DNA from: Campylobacteraceae bacterium
Lineage (GTDB): Bacteria; Campylobacterota; Campylobacteria; Campylobacterales; Sulfurovaceae
DNA length: 11,752 bases
Assembly: GCA_027083895.1 (NCBI GenBank)
Contig: JALWMN010000174.1
Span: 1-11,752, forward strand
Direction of reading: 5' to 3'
Shown in pieces: positions 1 to 7,757 of this stretch. The first letter of the stretch is position 1. Each line of letters opens with the position of its first letter. Made by a program: the position numbers and the translations under genes. Below the pieces are notes generated by a model. It saw only the letters and a program-made list of their open reading frames with translations. It was not told the origin of the DNA and did not search any database.

Positions 1-1531
1 CAATAGTAGCAGGTGGTTTTGAGCTAATATCGTAGACTACTCTATTGATGCCATCTATCTCGTTAATGATACGCCGGCTAATGTTTTCGAGTACATCGTG
101 TGGTACATGTGCAAAGGTTGCTGTCATACCATCAACACTCTCTACCATTCTTACACATACTGTGTTATCGTAAGTTCTATTATCGCCCATTACACCTACT
201 GATTGCACATTGAGAAGTACAGTAAATGCTTGCCACACTTTTGTGTAGTATCCACTTGAACGAAGCTCCTCTTGCATAATTGCATCGCTCTCTCTAAGGA
301 GTCTTAGTGCCTCTTCGTTTACTTCGCCCATTACTCGAATTGCTAGTCCTGGGCCTGGGAATGGGTGACGTTCTATCATATGTTTTGGTAAGCCAAGTTC
401 TAGGCCAAGCTTTCTAACTTCATCTTTAAAGATCTCTCTTAACGGCTCTACTAACTCAAATGTCATCCAATCTGGCAGCCCTCCTACATTGTGGTGCGAT
501 TTAATTGTTTTACTAGGTCCTTTCACTGATACTGATTCAATGACATCTGTATAGAGTGTCCCTTGTGCTAAGAAGCTTACATCTGTATGCTTGCTTGCTT
601 CTCTATCAAACACTTCGATAAACTTTTCGCCTATGATTTTTCTTTTTTGCTCTGGATCTGTTACACCTCTGAGAGCTTCTAAAAACTCCTCTTGAGCATT
701 GATTGTAATAAGTGGAATATCAAGGAGTTTAAACATATCTTGCACTTGCTTTGCTTCATCTTTTCTTAAGAGCCCATGATCAACAAAAACACATATTAAT
801 TGCTCTTTTGGAAGAGCTTCATGTAGCAAAGCTGCAACTACAGAGCTATCAACACCTCCGCTTACACCACATAGAACCTTTCCATCACCAACTTGTTTTT
901 GAATCTCTTTTATCTTCTCTTTTGCAAAGCTTCCCATATTCCAAGTACTTTCAACCCCACAAATATATTTTGCGAAGTTTTTAAGCATCTTTGTACCCTC
1001 TTGAGAGTGGTGTACCTCTGGGTGGAACTGGAATGCATAGATATTTTTATCCTCGTTTGCAATTGCAGCGTATGGAGAGTTTTCGCTTACCCCAATTGCT
1101 TCGAAGCCATCTGGTAGTTTTTCGGCTCTATCTCCGTGGCTCATCCATACAATTGAGTCTTGCGAAATATCTTTAAAGATAGGAGCATCCTCTTTGACTA
1201 TATGTAACTTCGCTTTTCCATACTCATGGTGGTCTGCTGGAACAACCTCGCCACCAAAGTGCTGGGTAATAAGCTGCATACCATAGCAGATACCTAAAAT
1301 AGGTAAGCCTAGATCCCAAATAGCATCATTAGGTTTATATGCATCTTTTGCATAAACAGAGGCTGGGCCACCTGAGAGGATAATCCCTTTTGGTTTTCGA
1401 GCTTTAATTGCCTCTATATCTTCTCTGTAAGGTACAACCTCTGTATAGACACCGCTCTCTCTTAATTTTCGAGCAATCAATTGTGTATATTGAGAGCCAA
1501 AATCTAATACTACTATTGGTACTTCTTTCAT
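1..1531 (-). CDS. guaA: GMP synthase (glutamine-hydrolysing), C-terminus cut by window edge
   Basis: Converts XMP to GMP with ATP and glutamine in the cytoplasm, the last step of de novo guanine nucleotide synthesis. I translated 510 codons from the ATG at 1531-1529. The N-terminal class I glutamine amidotransferase domain shows the GGP loop, the nucleophile Cys82 in GICYGMQ, and His170 and Glu172 in FHPEV, which complete the triad. The ATP-pyrophosphatase domain has the PP-loop SGGVDSS at residues 224-230. The C-terminal dimerisation/XMP-binding part includes [12 protein letters not shown] and ends at the edge in KPPATI. Family members normally finish in KPPATIEWE, so only about three codons and the stop are missing, giving about 513 residues. 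The start lies 1 nt after the nadB stop, with AAGGA inside the end of nadB as ribosome binding site, so the two are probably co-transcribed and coupled. No anomalies seen. Confidence 0.97.
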   Translation of the reverse strand, partial: MKEVPIVVLDFGSQYTQLIARKLRESGVYTEVVPYREDIEAIKARKPKGIILSGGPASVYAKDAYKPNDAIWDLGLPILGICYGMQLITQHFGGEVVPADHHEYGKAKLHIVKEDAPIFKDISQDSIVWMSHGDRAEKLPDGFEAIGVSENSPYAAIANEDKNIYAFQFHPEVHHSQEGTKMLKNFAKYICGVESTWNMGSFAKEKIKEIQKQVGDGKVLCGVSGGVDSSVVAALLHEALPKEQLICVFVDHGLLRKDEAKQVQDMFKLLDIPLITINAQEEFLEALRGVTDPEQKRKIIGEKFIEVFDREASKHTDVSFLAQGTLYTDVIESVSVKGPSKTIKSHHNVGGLPDWMTFELVEPLREIFKDEVRKLGLELGLPKHMIERHPFPGPGLAIRVMGEVNEEALRLLRESDAIMQEELRSSGYYTKVWQAFTVLLNVQSVGVMGDNRTYDNTVCVRMVESVDGMTATFAHVPHDVLENISRRIINEIDGINRVVYDISSKPPATI

Positions 1532-1532
1532 T

Positions 1533-2999
1533 TTAATCCTTATCATCTTCTATATAGTGTGAACCTAGAGACTCTTCGCGTCTGAGTGCCGACATTACTA
1601 TTGCAGCAGCTGTATTTAAACGAAGCTCTAAAAGCCTTCCTATCTTTTTACTCTTTGTATCGTAGATAAAGTTTTTTGCCTCTAATAAGCCTTTTTTAGT
1701 TCTTACAATACCCACATCTTTCCACATAATCTCTCGAAGTTTATGCTTATACTCTTTATCATTCTCTTCGTGTAGTTGGGTATCGTAATCTTTATCAAAA
1801 GTTGGCTCACTATCCCAACAGTTATCATCTTTTAAGATTGCATCTGCACACCGTTTAGCAAATACGGCCCCCTCTAAAAGAGAGTTAGATGCTAATCTAT
1901 TTGCCCCATGAACTCCAGTACAAGCTGCTTCTCCCGCAACATAGAGCCCCTTTATTCCTGGTACTCTACCTTCTAAATCACACGCTATGCCACCATTTGC
2001 GTAGTGGAACGCTGGAGAGATTTCAACTCGATCTTTTGGAAGGTTGTAGCCTAACGCTTGAAATGTCTTTGTGATATTAGGGAATCGTTTTGCAAACCAT
2101 TTAGGCTCAAACATACTAAAATCTAAATAGACCTTTTTGCCTGTTTTTCGCTTATATAAAAAGATAGATCGCGAGACAATATCGCGGCTTGCTAATTCAC
2201 CTCTTTCATCGTAATCAAAAAGGAATCGTTTACCATCTTCATCTACTATCCAAGCCCCCTCGCCTCGAAGAGCTTCAGTAAGCAGAAGCTTTCTTGCAAA
2301 AGGGGTGTTTACAAAGACAGTTGGGTGAAACTGCATGAACTCCATATCTTTAAGCTCTATCCCCTTCTCAACACAAATGCCATGTATATCAGCACTAACT
2401 GTTCGTGAATTTGTATTATATTGGTAGAGCGACCCTACACCACCACTTGCGATAACTACAGAGTTTGCATAGAGAGTTTCAGGCTGGTAGTTTTGCATTA
2501 AACGTACACCATAGCAGCGACCATTTTCGATAAGTAGATCATAAACGAGTGAATTTTTTTGGAGTTTATGCTTGTTTTGCTCCATTAAGAACATATGCAT
2601 ATATCTACCAGTTGCATCACCACCTGCATGGAGGATTCTACTTGTAGAGTGTGCTGCCTCTTTGGTATAGAGAAGATTTCCATTTTCATCAACATCAAAC
2701 TGCATTCCTCTTCGCAAAAAATCTTCACGAATCGCAATAGAGTCTCTTGACATCACCTCTACTGCCTCTTGTATATTGTGGAATGCACCTGCTTTGAGTG
2801 TATCTTCTACATGGGGTTTTATATCATTTTCATCAAGAACGGTTACAATACCACCTTGTGCATAAAAGGTATTACACTCCCAAGGGATATCTTTACAAAG
2901 AACTAAAACATTTTTCTCTTTAGGTAAATTACTAGCCACATAAAGACCTGCTAGTCCTGCACCAATAATAATTGTATCGTATTTTCTAGTTTTTGGCAC
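1533..2999 (-). CDS. nadB: L-aspartate oxidase
   Basis: Flavoenzyme that oxidises L-aspartate to iminoaspartate, which NadA condenses into quinolinate for NAD synthesis. The 488-residue product has the FAD dinucleotide motif GAGLAG at 13-18, the [15 protein letters not shown] block at 117-131, and [13 protein letters not shown] at 365-377. Residues matching the active site known from E. coli NadB are all present: His225, Thr241-Glu242, Arg272 in SRDIVSR, His332 and Arg368. Succinate dehydrogenase flavoproteins are the main look-alikes; the NadB-type HSTSR block and the C-terminal helical region ending in [10 protein letters not shown] favour NadB. The start is GTG at 2999-2997, the only start codon before an upstream in-frame stop, with AAGG six bases before it. 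It overlaps the lipoprotein gene by 14 nt and sits 1 nt ahead of guaA. nadA is not in the window. Confidence 0.96.
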   Translation of the reverse strand: MPKTRKYDTIIIGAGLAGLYVASNLPKEKNVLVLCKDIPWECNTFYAQGGIVTVLDENDIKPHVEDTLKAGAFHNIQEAVEVMSRDSIAIREDFLRRGMQFDVDENGNLLYTKEAAHSTSRILHAGGDATGRYMHMFLMEQNKHKLQKNSLVYDLLIENGRCYGVRLMQNYQPETLYANSVVIASGGVGSLYQYNTNSRTVSADIHGICVEKGIELKDMEFMQFHPTVFVNTPFARKLLLTEALRGEGAWIVDEDGKRFLFDYDERGELASRDIVSRSIFLYKRKTGKKVYLDFSMFEPKWFAKRFPNITKTFQALGYNLPKDRVEISPAFHYANGGIACDLEGRVPGIKGLYVAGEAACTGVHGANRLASNSLLEGAVFAKRCADAILKDDNCWDSEPTFDKDYDTQLHEENDKEYKHKLREIMWKDVGIVRTKKGLLEAKNFIYDTKSKKIGRLLELRLNTAAAIVMSALRREESLGSHYIEDDKD

Positions 3000-3159
3000 T
3001 TTGAACCTTGTTACCCTTCTCTACCCAAACTGGTGGAGTTTTATATCCACACCCTGTTGTAGTAACAATTAGCAAAAAAGATGCTATAATCGCAAGATGA
3101 AAAAGGCGAACGAAATTCTTAGTGGTGTCAAAAATAGACCCAATTTTAAATCGATTCAT
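2986..3159 (-). CDS. small LptM/YifL-like lipoprotein, 57 residues
   Basis: A short gene read from the sequence. ATG at 3159-3157 is preceded by AGGAG with 5-nt spacing, the best ribosome binding site of this operon, and the frame runs to TAG at 2988-2986. The product has a charged N-terminus (residues 1-20), a hydrophobic stretch LAIIASFLLIVTTTG, then Cys39 followed by GYKTPPVW and a short polar tail. This is a lipoprotein signal peptide with a slightly atypical lipobox (TTG-C rather than L-A/S-G-C). The motif C-G-x-K-x-P-P just after the lipidated Cys is that of the small LptM/YifL-type lipoproteins, which in E. coli help assemble the LptD outer-membrane translocon; that role is inference here. 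The 14-nt overlap with nadB suggests translational coupling. The first 63 nt are antisense to the start of the plus-strand gene at 3097. Confidence 0.75.
   Translation of the reverse strand: MNRFKIGSIFDTTKNFVRLFHLAIIASFLLIVTTTGCGYKTPPVWVEKGNKVQSAKN
3082..3090 (+). promoter_or_regulatory. extended -10 promoter, predicted leaderless start
   Basis: TGCTATAAT is a perfect extended -10 (TGn-TATAAT, hexamer 3085-3090). Counting the hexamer as -12 to -7 puts +1 at 3097, the A of the ATG of the DUF721-like gene. There is no convincing -35, as is usual for Campylobacterota vegetative promoters, and no ribosome binding site before the ATG. The element lies within the coding region of the minus-strand lipoprotein gene. 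Nearly the same 12-mer recurs at 11740-11751. Confidence 0.6.
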
Positions 3160-3555
3160 AAATACTCCTGTTTTAATAAGCTCAAAGCCCTTTTGCCAGT
3201 GAGGTTTCAGAAGGCTATAGCTTTTTTTTACATTAGAAACAATACACTCTTTGGTGCTCTATCGCATCCAGGATATAAAATGGAGCTTAATTATAATAAA
3301 GATTTAGTAAAAAGCCTATTAAAAGAACTTATTTTAATAGAGCAATCGTGCCAAGATATATTTGAAAATGTAGAGAAAATTGAATTTTTTGTCTCGAAAT
3401 TCCACACAAAAGCACCAGTGTACAGTTCGCATACTATTCCACGATACAAAGAGCTTGCAACTGGTAATTTTGCAATAGAAGTAGAAAACAGAGAGTTAGC
3501 AGCAATTTTTGAAAAAATTAGAGAGGATATAGTAAGAAATCGTGAAGCCAATTGA
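3097..3555 (+). CDS. DUF721/DciA-like protein, 152 residues
   Basis: Not firmly recognised. Residues about 27-75 follow the pattern of the DUF721 (DciA) domain: a helix with KLKALLP, then strands around IAFFYIRNNTLFGALSHPGYKMEL and a following helix DLVKSLLKEL. DciA is the ancestral loader or partner of the replicative helicase DnaB in bacteria lacking DnaC; applying that role here is inference. The C-terminal half is variable, charged and helical. No signal peptide or membrane segment is seen. ATG 3097 is the only good start: the next in-frame TTG and GTG fall within the conserved core. It has no upstream ribosome binding site and appears to be leaderless. Its stop overlaps the uvrC start by 14 nt, so it is the first gene of a two-gene unit. 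Its first 63 nt are antisense to the divergent lipoprotein gene. Confidence 0.72.
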   Translation: MKKANEILSGVKNRPNFKSIHKYSCFNKLKALLPVRFQKAIAFFYIRNNTLFGALSHPGYKMELNYNKDLVKSLLKELILIEQSCQDIFENVEKIEFFVSKFHTKAPVYSSHTIPRYKELATGNFAIEVENRELAAIFEKIREDIVRNREAN

Positions 3556-5359
3556 TCAAGCCTTAAAAAATTTACCAAAAGAGCCAGGGGTTTACCAATA
3601 TTTTGATAAGAGTGGTCGATTACTCTATGTGGGAAAAGCAAAAAACTTAAATAATCGAGTTAAAAGCTACTGGCGACTCACCCCCGAAATTAGTCCCAAA
3701 CACCCCTATACTACCCGCATTGGGAAGATGCTGCAAGAGTGTAAGTATTTAGATTATATTGTTGTCTCTACTGAAGAGGATGCTCTGATTTTAGAAAACT
3801 CTCTTATAAAACAGCTCAAACCAAAATATAATATTTTACTAAGAGACGATAAGACCTACCCTTATATTTTCATAGATGAGCAAGAGGATTTTCCACGCTT
3901 TGAGATAACAAGAAGGGTAGTAAAGAGACCAAAAGTTAAATATTATGGTCCATTTCCAAGTGGAGCAAAGGTGCTTTTAGAGTCACTTTACGACTTCTAT
4001 CCACTAGTACAAAAAAAGAGTTGCATTAAAGGGAATAAAGCGTGCCTCTTTTATGAAATTGGCAAGTGTTTAGCCCCTTGTGAGGGTAAGATTAGTAAAG
4101 CTAGCTACCAAAAAATTGTAAAAGAAGCAAAGTATGCACTCAATAACCGTAAAATTCTAATTGATAAAATGAGTGAGCGAATGCTTACTCTAGCTGCAAA
4201 TGAACGATTTGAAGAGGCTGCGAAACTACGAGATAGAATCGAGGTTATCAAGAGCTTACAGATGAAGTCTACAATAGATATTGCAAGTGGTGCTAACTAC
4301 GATATCTTTGCAATTATAAATGGCGAAAAGAGAGGGGTTGTAGTTAAAATTTTTATGCGTGATGGAAAAATAGTCTCCTCTACCCACCACTACTTTCGAA
4401 ATACCCAGATGTTTGAGAGCAACAGTGCCTATAAGCAGGCTATTGTAGATCACTACCAAAAAGTTATCAGTATGGATGTTAAAGAGATACTTGTTGCACA
4501 CTCATTTGAGGATCAAAAAACTACAGAGGAGTTTGTAGGCTCAATTATTGGGAAAAAGGTGTCCATAGAGCGTCCAAAAGCTGGAAATCGTGCAAAGCTC
4601 GTCGATTTAGCTATTAAAAATGCAAAAGAGCTCTTAAAACAGAGTAAAGAGAGCCAATCTGAAAACTTAGCTAATGAGCTTAAAGAGCTCTTTGGTTTAC
4701 AACTTGCACCCTATAGAATTGAGATCTTTGATAATTCACATATGATGGGGCAGGCTACTGTTGGAGCAATGGTTGTTTGGGATGATGGCAAGTGGGATAA
4801 AAGTAGTTATAGACGCTACGAACTTGAAGCTAAAGATGAGTATGCACAAATGAGGGAACTCTTAACAAGACGCGTTGAGAGCTTTAAAAAGGAGTCTCCT
4901 CCAGATCTTTGGCTTATCGATGGTGGGGCAACGCTGCTTAAGTTAGCACAATCTATATTAGAAAAAGAGCATATCAATTTAGATGTTTTAGCGATAGCCA
5001 AAGAGAAACTTGATAGCAAAGCTTACAGAGCAAAAGGTGCAGCACGAGATATAATTTATACACAAAATGGTGAAATTCTACAATTACAAGCAAATGATAG
5101 GCGACTTATATTCTTACAAAAATTACGCGACGAAGCTCATAGATTTGCAATCAGTTATCACAAAAAGAAGAAACAAAAAGAAGATATGGAATTAAATATA
5201 TATAAGCATAAAGGGGTAGGCCCACAAATTGTTAAAAAATTACTCAATTACTTCGGTACTTTCGAAGCAATTGAAGAAGCAAGCTATGATGAGATAGCAA
5301 AAATTACTAATAAAAGGATTGCAAATCTATTAAAAAGTGTGAATATTGTAGAAAAATAG
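3542..5359 (+). CDS. uvrC: UvrABC excinuclease subunit C
   Basis: Makes the 3' and 5' incisions around UvrB-marked DNA lesions in nucleotide excision repair. The 605-residue length is normal. An N-terminal GIY-YIG nuclease (about 12-95) shows GVYQY at 16-20, YVGKAK at 29-34, Arg39 and Glu85. Cys161, Cys168, Cys176 and Cys180 form a C-x6-C-x7-C-x3-C cluster like the one reported to hold a 4Fe-4S centre in E. coli UvrC. The UVR helix pair that binds UvrB is at about 202-237 (ERFEEAAKLRDRI). The RNase H-like second nuclease carries Asp397 (FDNSH), Asp460 (LWLIDGG) and His533. A helix-hairpin-helix pair (HKGVGPQIVKKLL onwards) closes the protein. The start is GTG at 3542, inside the end of the DUF721-like gene. 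The nearest purine-rich site (GAGAGGA) lies about 14 nt upstream, so translation probably relies on coupling. No terminator follows before the next gene. Confidence 0.97.
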   Translation: MKPIDQALKNLPKEPGVYQYFDKSGRLLYVGKAKNLNNRVKSYWRLTPEISPKHPYTTRIGKMLQECKYLDYIVVSTEEDALILENSLIKQLKPKYNILLRDDKTYPYIFIDEQEDFPRFEITRRVVKRPKVKYYGPFPSGAKVLLESLYDFYPLVQKKSCIKGNKACLFYEIGKCLAPCEGKISKASYQKIVKEAKYALNNRKILIDKMSERMLTLAANERFEEAAKLRDRIEVIKSLQMKSTIDIASGANYDIFAIINGEKRGVVVKIFMRDGKIVSSTHHYFRNTQMFESNSAYKQAIVDHYQKVISMDVKEILVAHSFEDQKTTEEFVGSIIGKKVSIERPKAGNRAKLVDLAIKNAKELLKQSKESQSENLANELKELFGLQLAPYRIEIFDNSHMMGQATVGAMVVWDDGKWDKSSYRRYELEAKDEYAQMRELLTRRVESFKKESPPDLWLIDGGATLLKLAQSILEKEHINLDVLAIAKEKLDSKAYRAKGAARDIIYTQNGEILQLQANDRRLIFLQKLRDEAHRFAISYHKKKKQKEDMELNIYKHKGVGPQIVKKLLNYFGTFEAIEEASYDEIAKITNKRIANLLKSVNIVEK

Positions 5360-5386
5360 AAAAATCAAACATTCTTTAATAAGGAT

Positions 5387-5392
5387 TATAAT
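5387..5392 (+). promoter_or_regulatory. candidate -10 of the phosphorelay operon
   Basis: A perfect TATAAT lies 27 nt after the uvrC stop in a 94-nt intergenic gap. It would start transcription near 5399 and give a leader of about 55 nt. There is no TG extension and no clear -35. Read-through from uvrC is not excluded because no terminator hairpin separates the genes. Confidence 0.45.
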
Positions 5393-5405
5393 ATCATACA
5401 GCTAG

Positions 5406-5419
5406 ATATTTTAAAATAT
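5406..5419. repeat. perfect 14-bp palindrome in the operon leader
   Basis: ATATTTTAAAATAT is a perfect inverted repeat without a spacer, 20 nt downstream of the candidate -10 and 34 nt before the ATG at 5454. It could be an operator for a dimeric regulator or, being all A+T, chance in a low-GC genome. The ribosome binding site AAGGAT follows at 5443-5448. Confidence 0.3.
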
Positions 5420-5453
5420 AAATACGCCTCAAACTTGATAAAAAGGATTCAAG

Positions 5454-7757
5454 ATGTACTTTATTGTAAACAGCGAAAACTATATAGTAGCTGCAAGTAA
5501 AGATTTTTTAGAGAAGTGTGGTTCAAGAGATCTTTGTGCACTAGCCTCTTCGCTTAAGGATGGTGTTTTCCACCTAGAAAGTGAAACAAAAAGATTTACT
5601 GCAAAAAACTTTGAAGATGAAGATTATGAGTATCAAACTTCATCGCTCTACTCACCATATGGAACTTTAACTCTTTATGCAATCTCAAAAGAGGAGAAAT
5701 TTAACCAAGCTGATATTGAAGATGAGAGTATTTCCTACCTCAAACAGCTTAAAGAGGGAAAAATTGCTAAAAGTGATAGTGAATTCTCTATCCCAACAAT
5801 TGAATCTCTCCAAAAAAGTAGCAGCAAAGAGGTAGTCGAAGAGAGAGAAGAGAGAATTGAAAGTACCAAAAAAGATATAGAATTGGTTGATTCAAAGCAA
5901 GAAGAGAAGACTAGCGAGCTCCTTCCAGCACAGGAAGAGGAGTCAAGTTTTGAGACAATAAAACTCTTTAGTAACACATCTACAGATGAGAGTAGAGAGG
6001 ATGAGAAAGAAACAATTAAGCTCTTTAATTACAGTAGCGAAACCATTGAAAGTGAAGAAACTCTTGATAGTAAAACTACTGATAGTAAAGTAGATACAAT
6101 TGAACAAACTACTCCAACAAGAATTATCGAAAAAGAAGTTGAAGATACAACTACTACAAAAAATGAAGAGTTACAAAGCACAAGTAGAAAAAGTGATAGT
6201 GAGCAGTTGATCTCAATTGATACTATTGAAGCTTTAGATGATAAAGAATTAGATGAAACAAAACAATCATCTAAAATAGAACAATCAAATGAACCATCTT
6301 CTGAAATTAAATCTATAAATGTAACGAATGAAATAGATCAAAAACAAGAAGAGATAATTGCAGAAAAAGTTGTTACGATACCTACAACTACAGAGAGTGA
6401 AGTTGAAAAGAAGAGAGAAGAGACAGAGAAACGTACATTAGATAAAATCAAAGAGAAACTCTTTCCATGGGGGTCTCGAAATAAAGAAGAAGAGATAGAG
6501 TTAGAAGATCATGATATTTTAAAACCTGCAAGTGATTTAGTTACCAATAAGCAAGAGGAAGAGAGTAAGCAAAAAGAGGAATTGATTAAGCACTCTGAAG
6601 AAGAGAGTTCATTACTTAAAACTCCATTAGAGGAGAAAGAACTCAATATAGATGAGAGTGAAGTTCACAACATTCTTAAGTCAACTAAACAGATAGAAAA
6701 GTCTACAGAAACTCTTGAATCTCAAAAGAGAGATGAAGAGCCTCAAATAGATAAAGAAAAAGAGATCCCATCAATTTCTAAACCTATAATTAGAGAGGAA
6801 AAAGAGGATCTCTCATTAGAGGAGCAAGAGTTAGCTGAATTAAAAGCGATGCATGAACAACAAGAGAAAGCAATTGAGACTACTCCAACAGTAAAAGAAG
6901 TAGTCGAAACAAAAGAGGAGGAAAAAAGAGAGTCTCAGCATCTTGATAATAGACAGCTATACTATAAAATAGTCCAGATGCAAGTTAATAGTATCGATAT
7001 AGAGAAAAATGCTGCTAATCTCAATATCGATAAAGAGAGCTATAGAATGCTTGTAGATAACTACTTAGATGAGATAGAAAATTACCATGATGATATTCAA
7101 AATAGAGTTCACTCAACTATTACAATGCTTGCTGATGCAGGAGAATTACTCTCATTAAATGTCATAAGTAAAAAGTTAAATGAGGTAGCAGTTTCTTCAG
7201 AACCATCTACACCATTAAGAGACTTAACGCTATTAGTCTCTTTATTAAGAGATAAAATTGGCATTAAAAGTTCTCAGCCTGCAGAGGCAACTATTACTCC
7301 TGAAACGAAAGAAAGAGATGATTCCAATAAGATTGAAGAGAGTGAAAAAGAGTTAGCTTTTAATTTTGTAGAGATTACAACACCTCAAGATCTTTTAGCA
7401 AAAATTGAGGCTGAAAATATCGATTACGATCCTCATAAAGCAGCTGATGAGCTCAATTTACCAATCTCACTTATTATAGAGTTTGCAAATGATTTTACAA
7501 TTCAAGCAAAAGAGCATCTTTCTCAAATGATAAAAGCTTATAAAGAGGGAGATCTCAAGACACTTCAGACAACAGCCCATATGCTTAAAGGAGCAGCAAG
7601 TAACCTTAGAATTGATCCTCTAGCAGAGACTCTATTTACAATTCAGAAATTACAATCGCTTAGTAGTGCTGAAGATCTCTTAAAAGAGTTTGTAGCAAAG
7701 TTAAAAGGATTAGAAAAGACTCTAAATACTATCGAAGGCAATAGTAATGAAAATTAA
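5454..7757 (+). CDS. Hpt phosphotransfer protein with PAS-like N-terminus and long disordered linker
   Basis: Probably the phosphotransfer shuttle between the adjacent hybrid kinase and the stand-alone receiver. Residues 1-77 ([22 protein letters not shown], then YGTLTLYAI) have the strand-strand-helix start and final strand of a small PAS-like domain. Residues about 80-490 are low-complexity, rich in Glu, Lys, Ser and Thr, nearly without aromatics, and presumably disordered; within them ETIKLF occurs at 167 and 186, and H(D/N)ILK at 353 and 405. Residues about 505-610 resemble an Hpt domain without its His. Residues about 650-760 form a canonical Hpt domain with [13 protein letters not shown] and phospho-acceptor His709. 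No signal peptide or membrane segment, so cytoplasmic. AAGGAT precedes the ATG by 5 nt. The end overlaps the kinase gene by 11 nt. The length is far above a typical Hpt protein (100-200 residues) because of the linker. Confidence 0.88.
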   Translation: MYFIVNSENYIVAASKDFLEKCGSRDLCALASSLKDGVFHLESETKRFTAKNFEDEDYEYQTSSLYSPYGTLTLYAISKEEKFNQADIEDESISYLKQLKEGKIAKSDSEFSIPTIESLQKSSSKEVVEEREERIESTKKDIELVDSKQEEKTSELLPAQEEESSFETIKLFSNTSTDESREDEKETIKLFNYSSETIESEETLDSKTTDSKVDTIEQTTPTRIIEKEVEDTTTTKNEELQSTSRKSDSEQLISIDTIEALDDKELDETKQSSKIEQSNEPSSEIKSINVTNEIDQKQEEIIAEKVVTIPTTTESEVEKKREETEKRTLDKIKEKLFPWGSRNKEEEIELEDHDILKPASDLVTNKQEEESKQKEELIKHSEEESSLLKTPLEEKELNIDESEVHNILKSTKQIEKSTETLESQKRDEEPQIDKEKEIPSISKPIIREEKEDLSLEEQELAELKAMHEQQEKAIETTPTVKEVVETKEEEKRESQHLDNRQLYYKIVQMQVNSIDIEKNAANLNIDKESYRMLVDNYLDEIENYHDDIQNRVHSTITMLADAGELLSLNVISKKLNEVAVSSEPSTPLRDLTLLVSLLRDKIGIKSSQPAEATITPETKERDDSNKIEESEKELAFNFVEITTPQDLLAKIEAENIDYDPHKAADELNLPISLIIEFANDFTIQAKEHLSQMIKAYKEGDLKTLQTTAHMLKGAASNLRIDPLAETLFTIQKLQSLSSAEDLLKEFVAKLKGLEKTLNTIEGNSNEN

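Noticed and set aside
751..1176. Three plus-strand open frames of 61-77 codons
   Set aside because: They are antisense to a fully conserved guaA coding region, lack ribosome binding sites and have no recognisable features.
3291..3641. Minus-strand open frame of 116 codons across the DUF721-like gene and the uvrC start
   Set aside because: It is antisense to two supported genes, with low-complexity Ser/Phe-rich composition typical of shadow frames in A+T-rich DNA.
5690..6960. Low-complexity middle of the Hpt gene as a frameshifted or degraded region
   Set aside because: The frame is continuous, codon use matches that of the neighbours, and recognisable domains in the same frame flank it.
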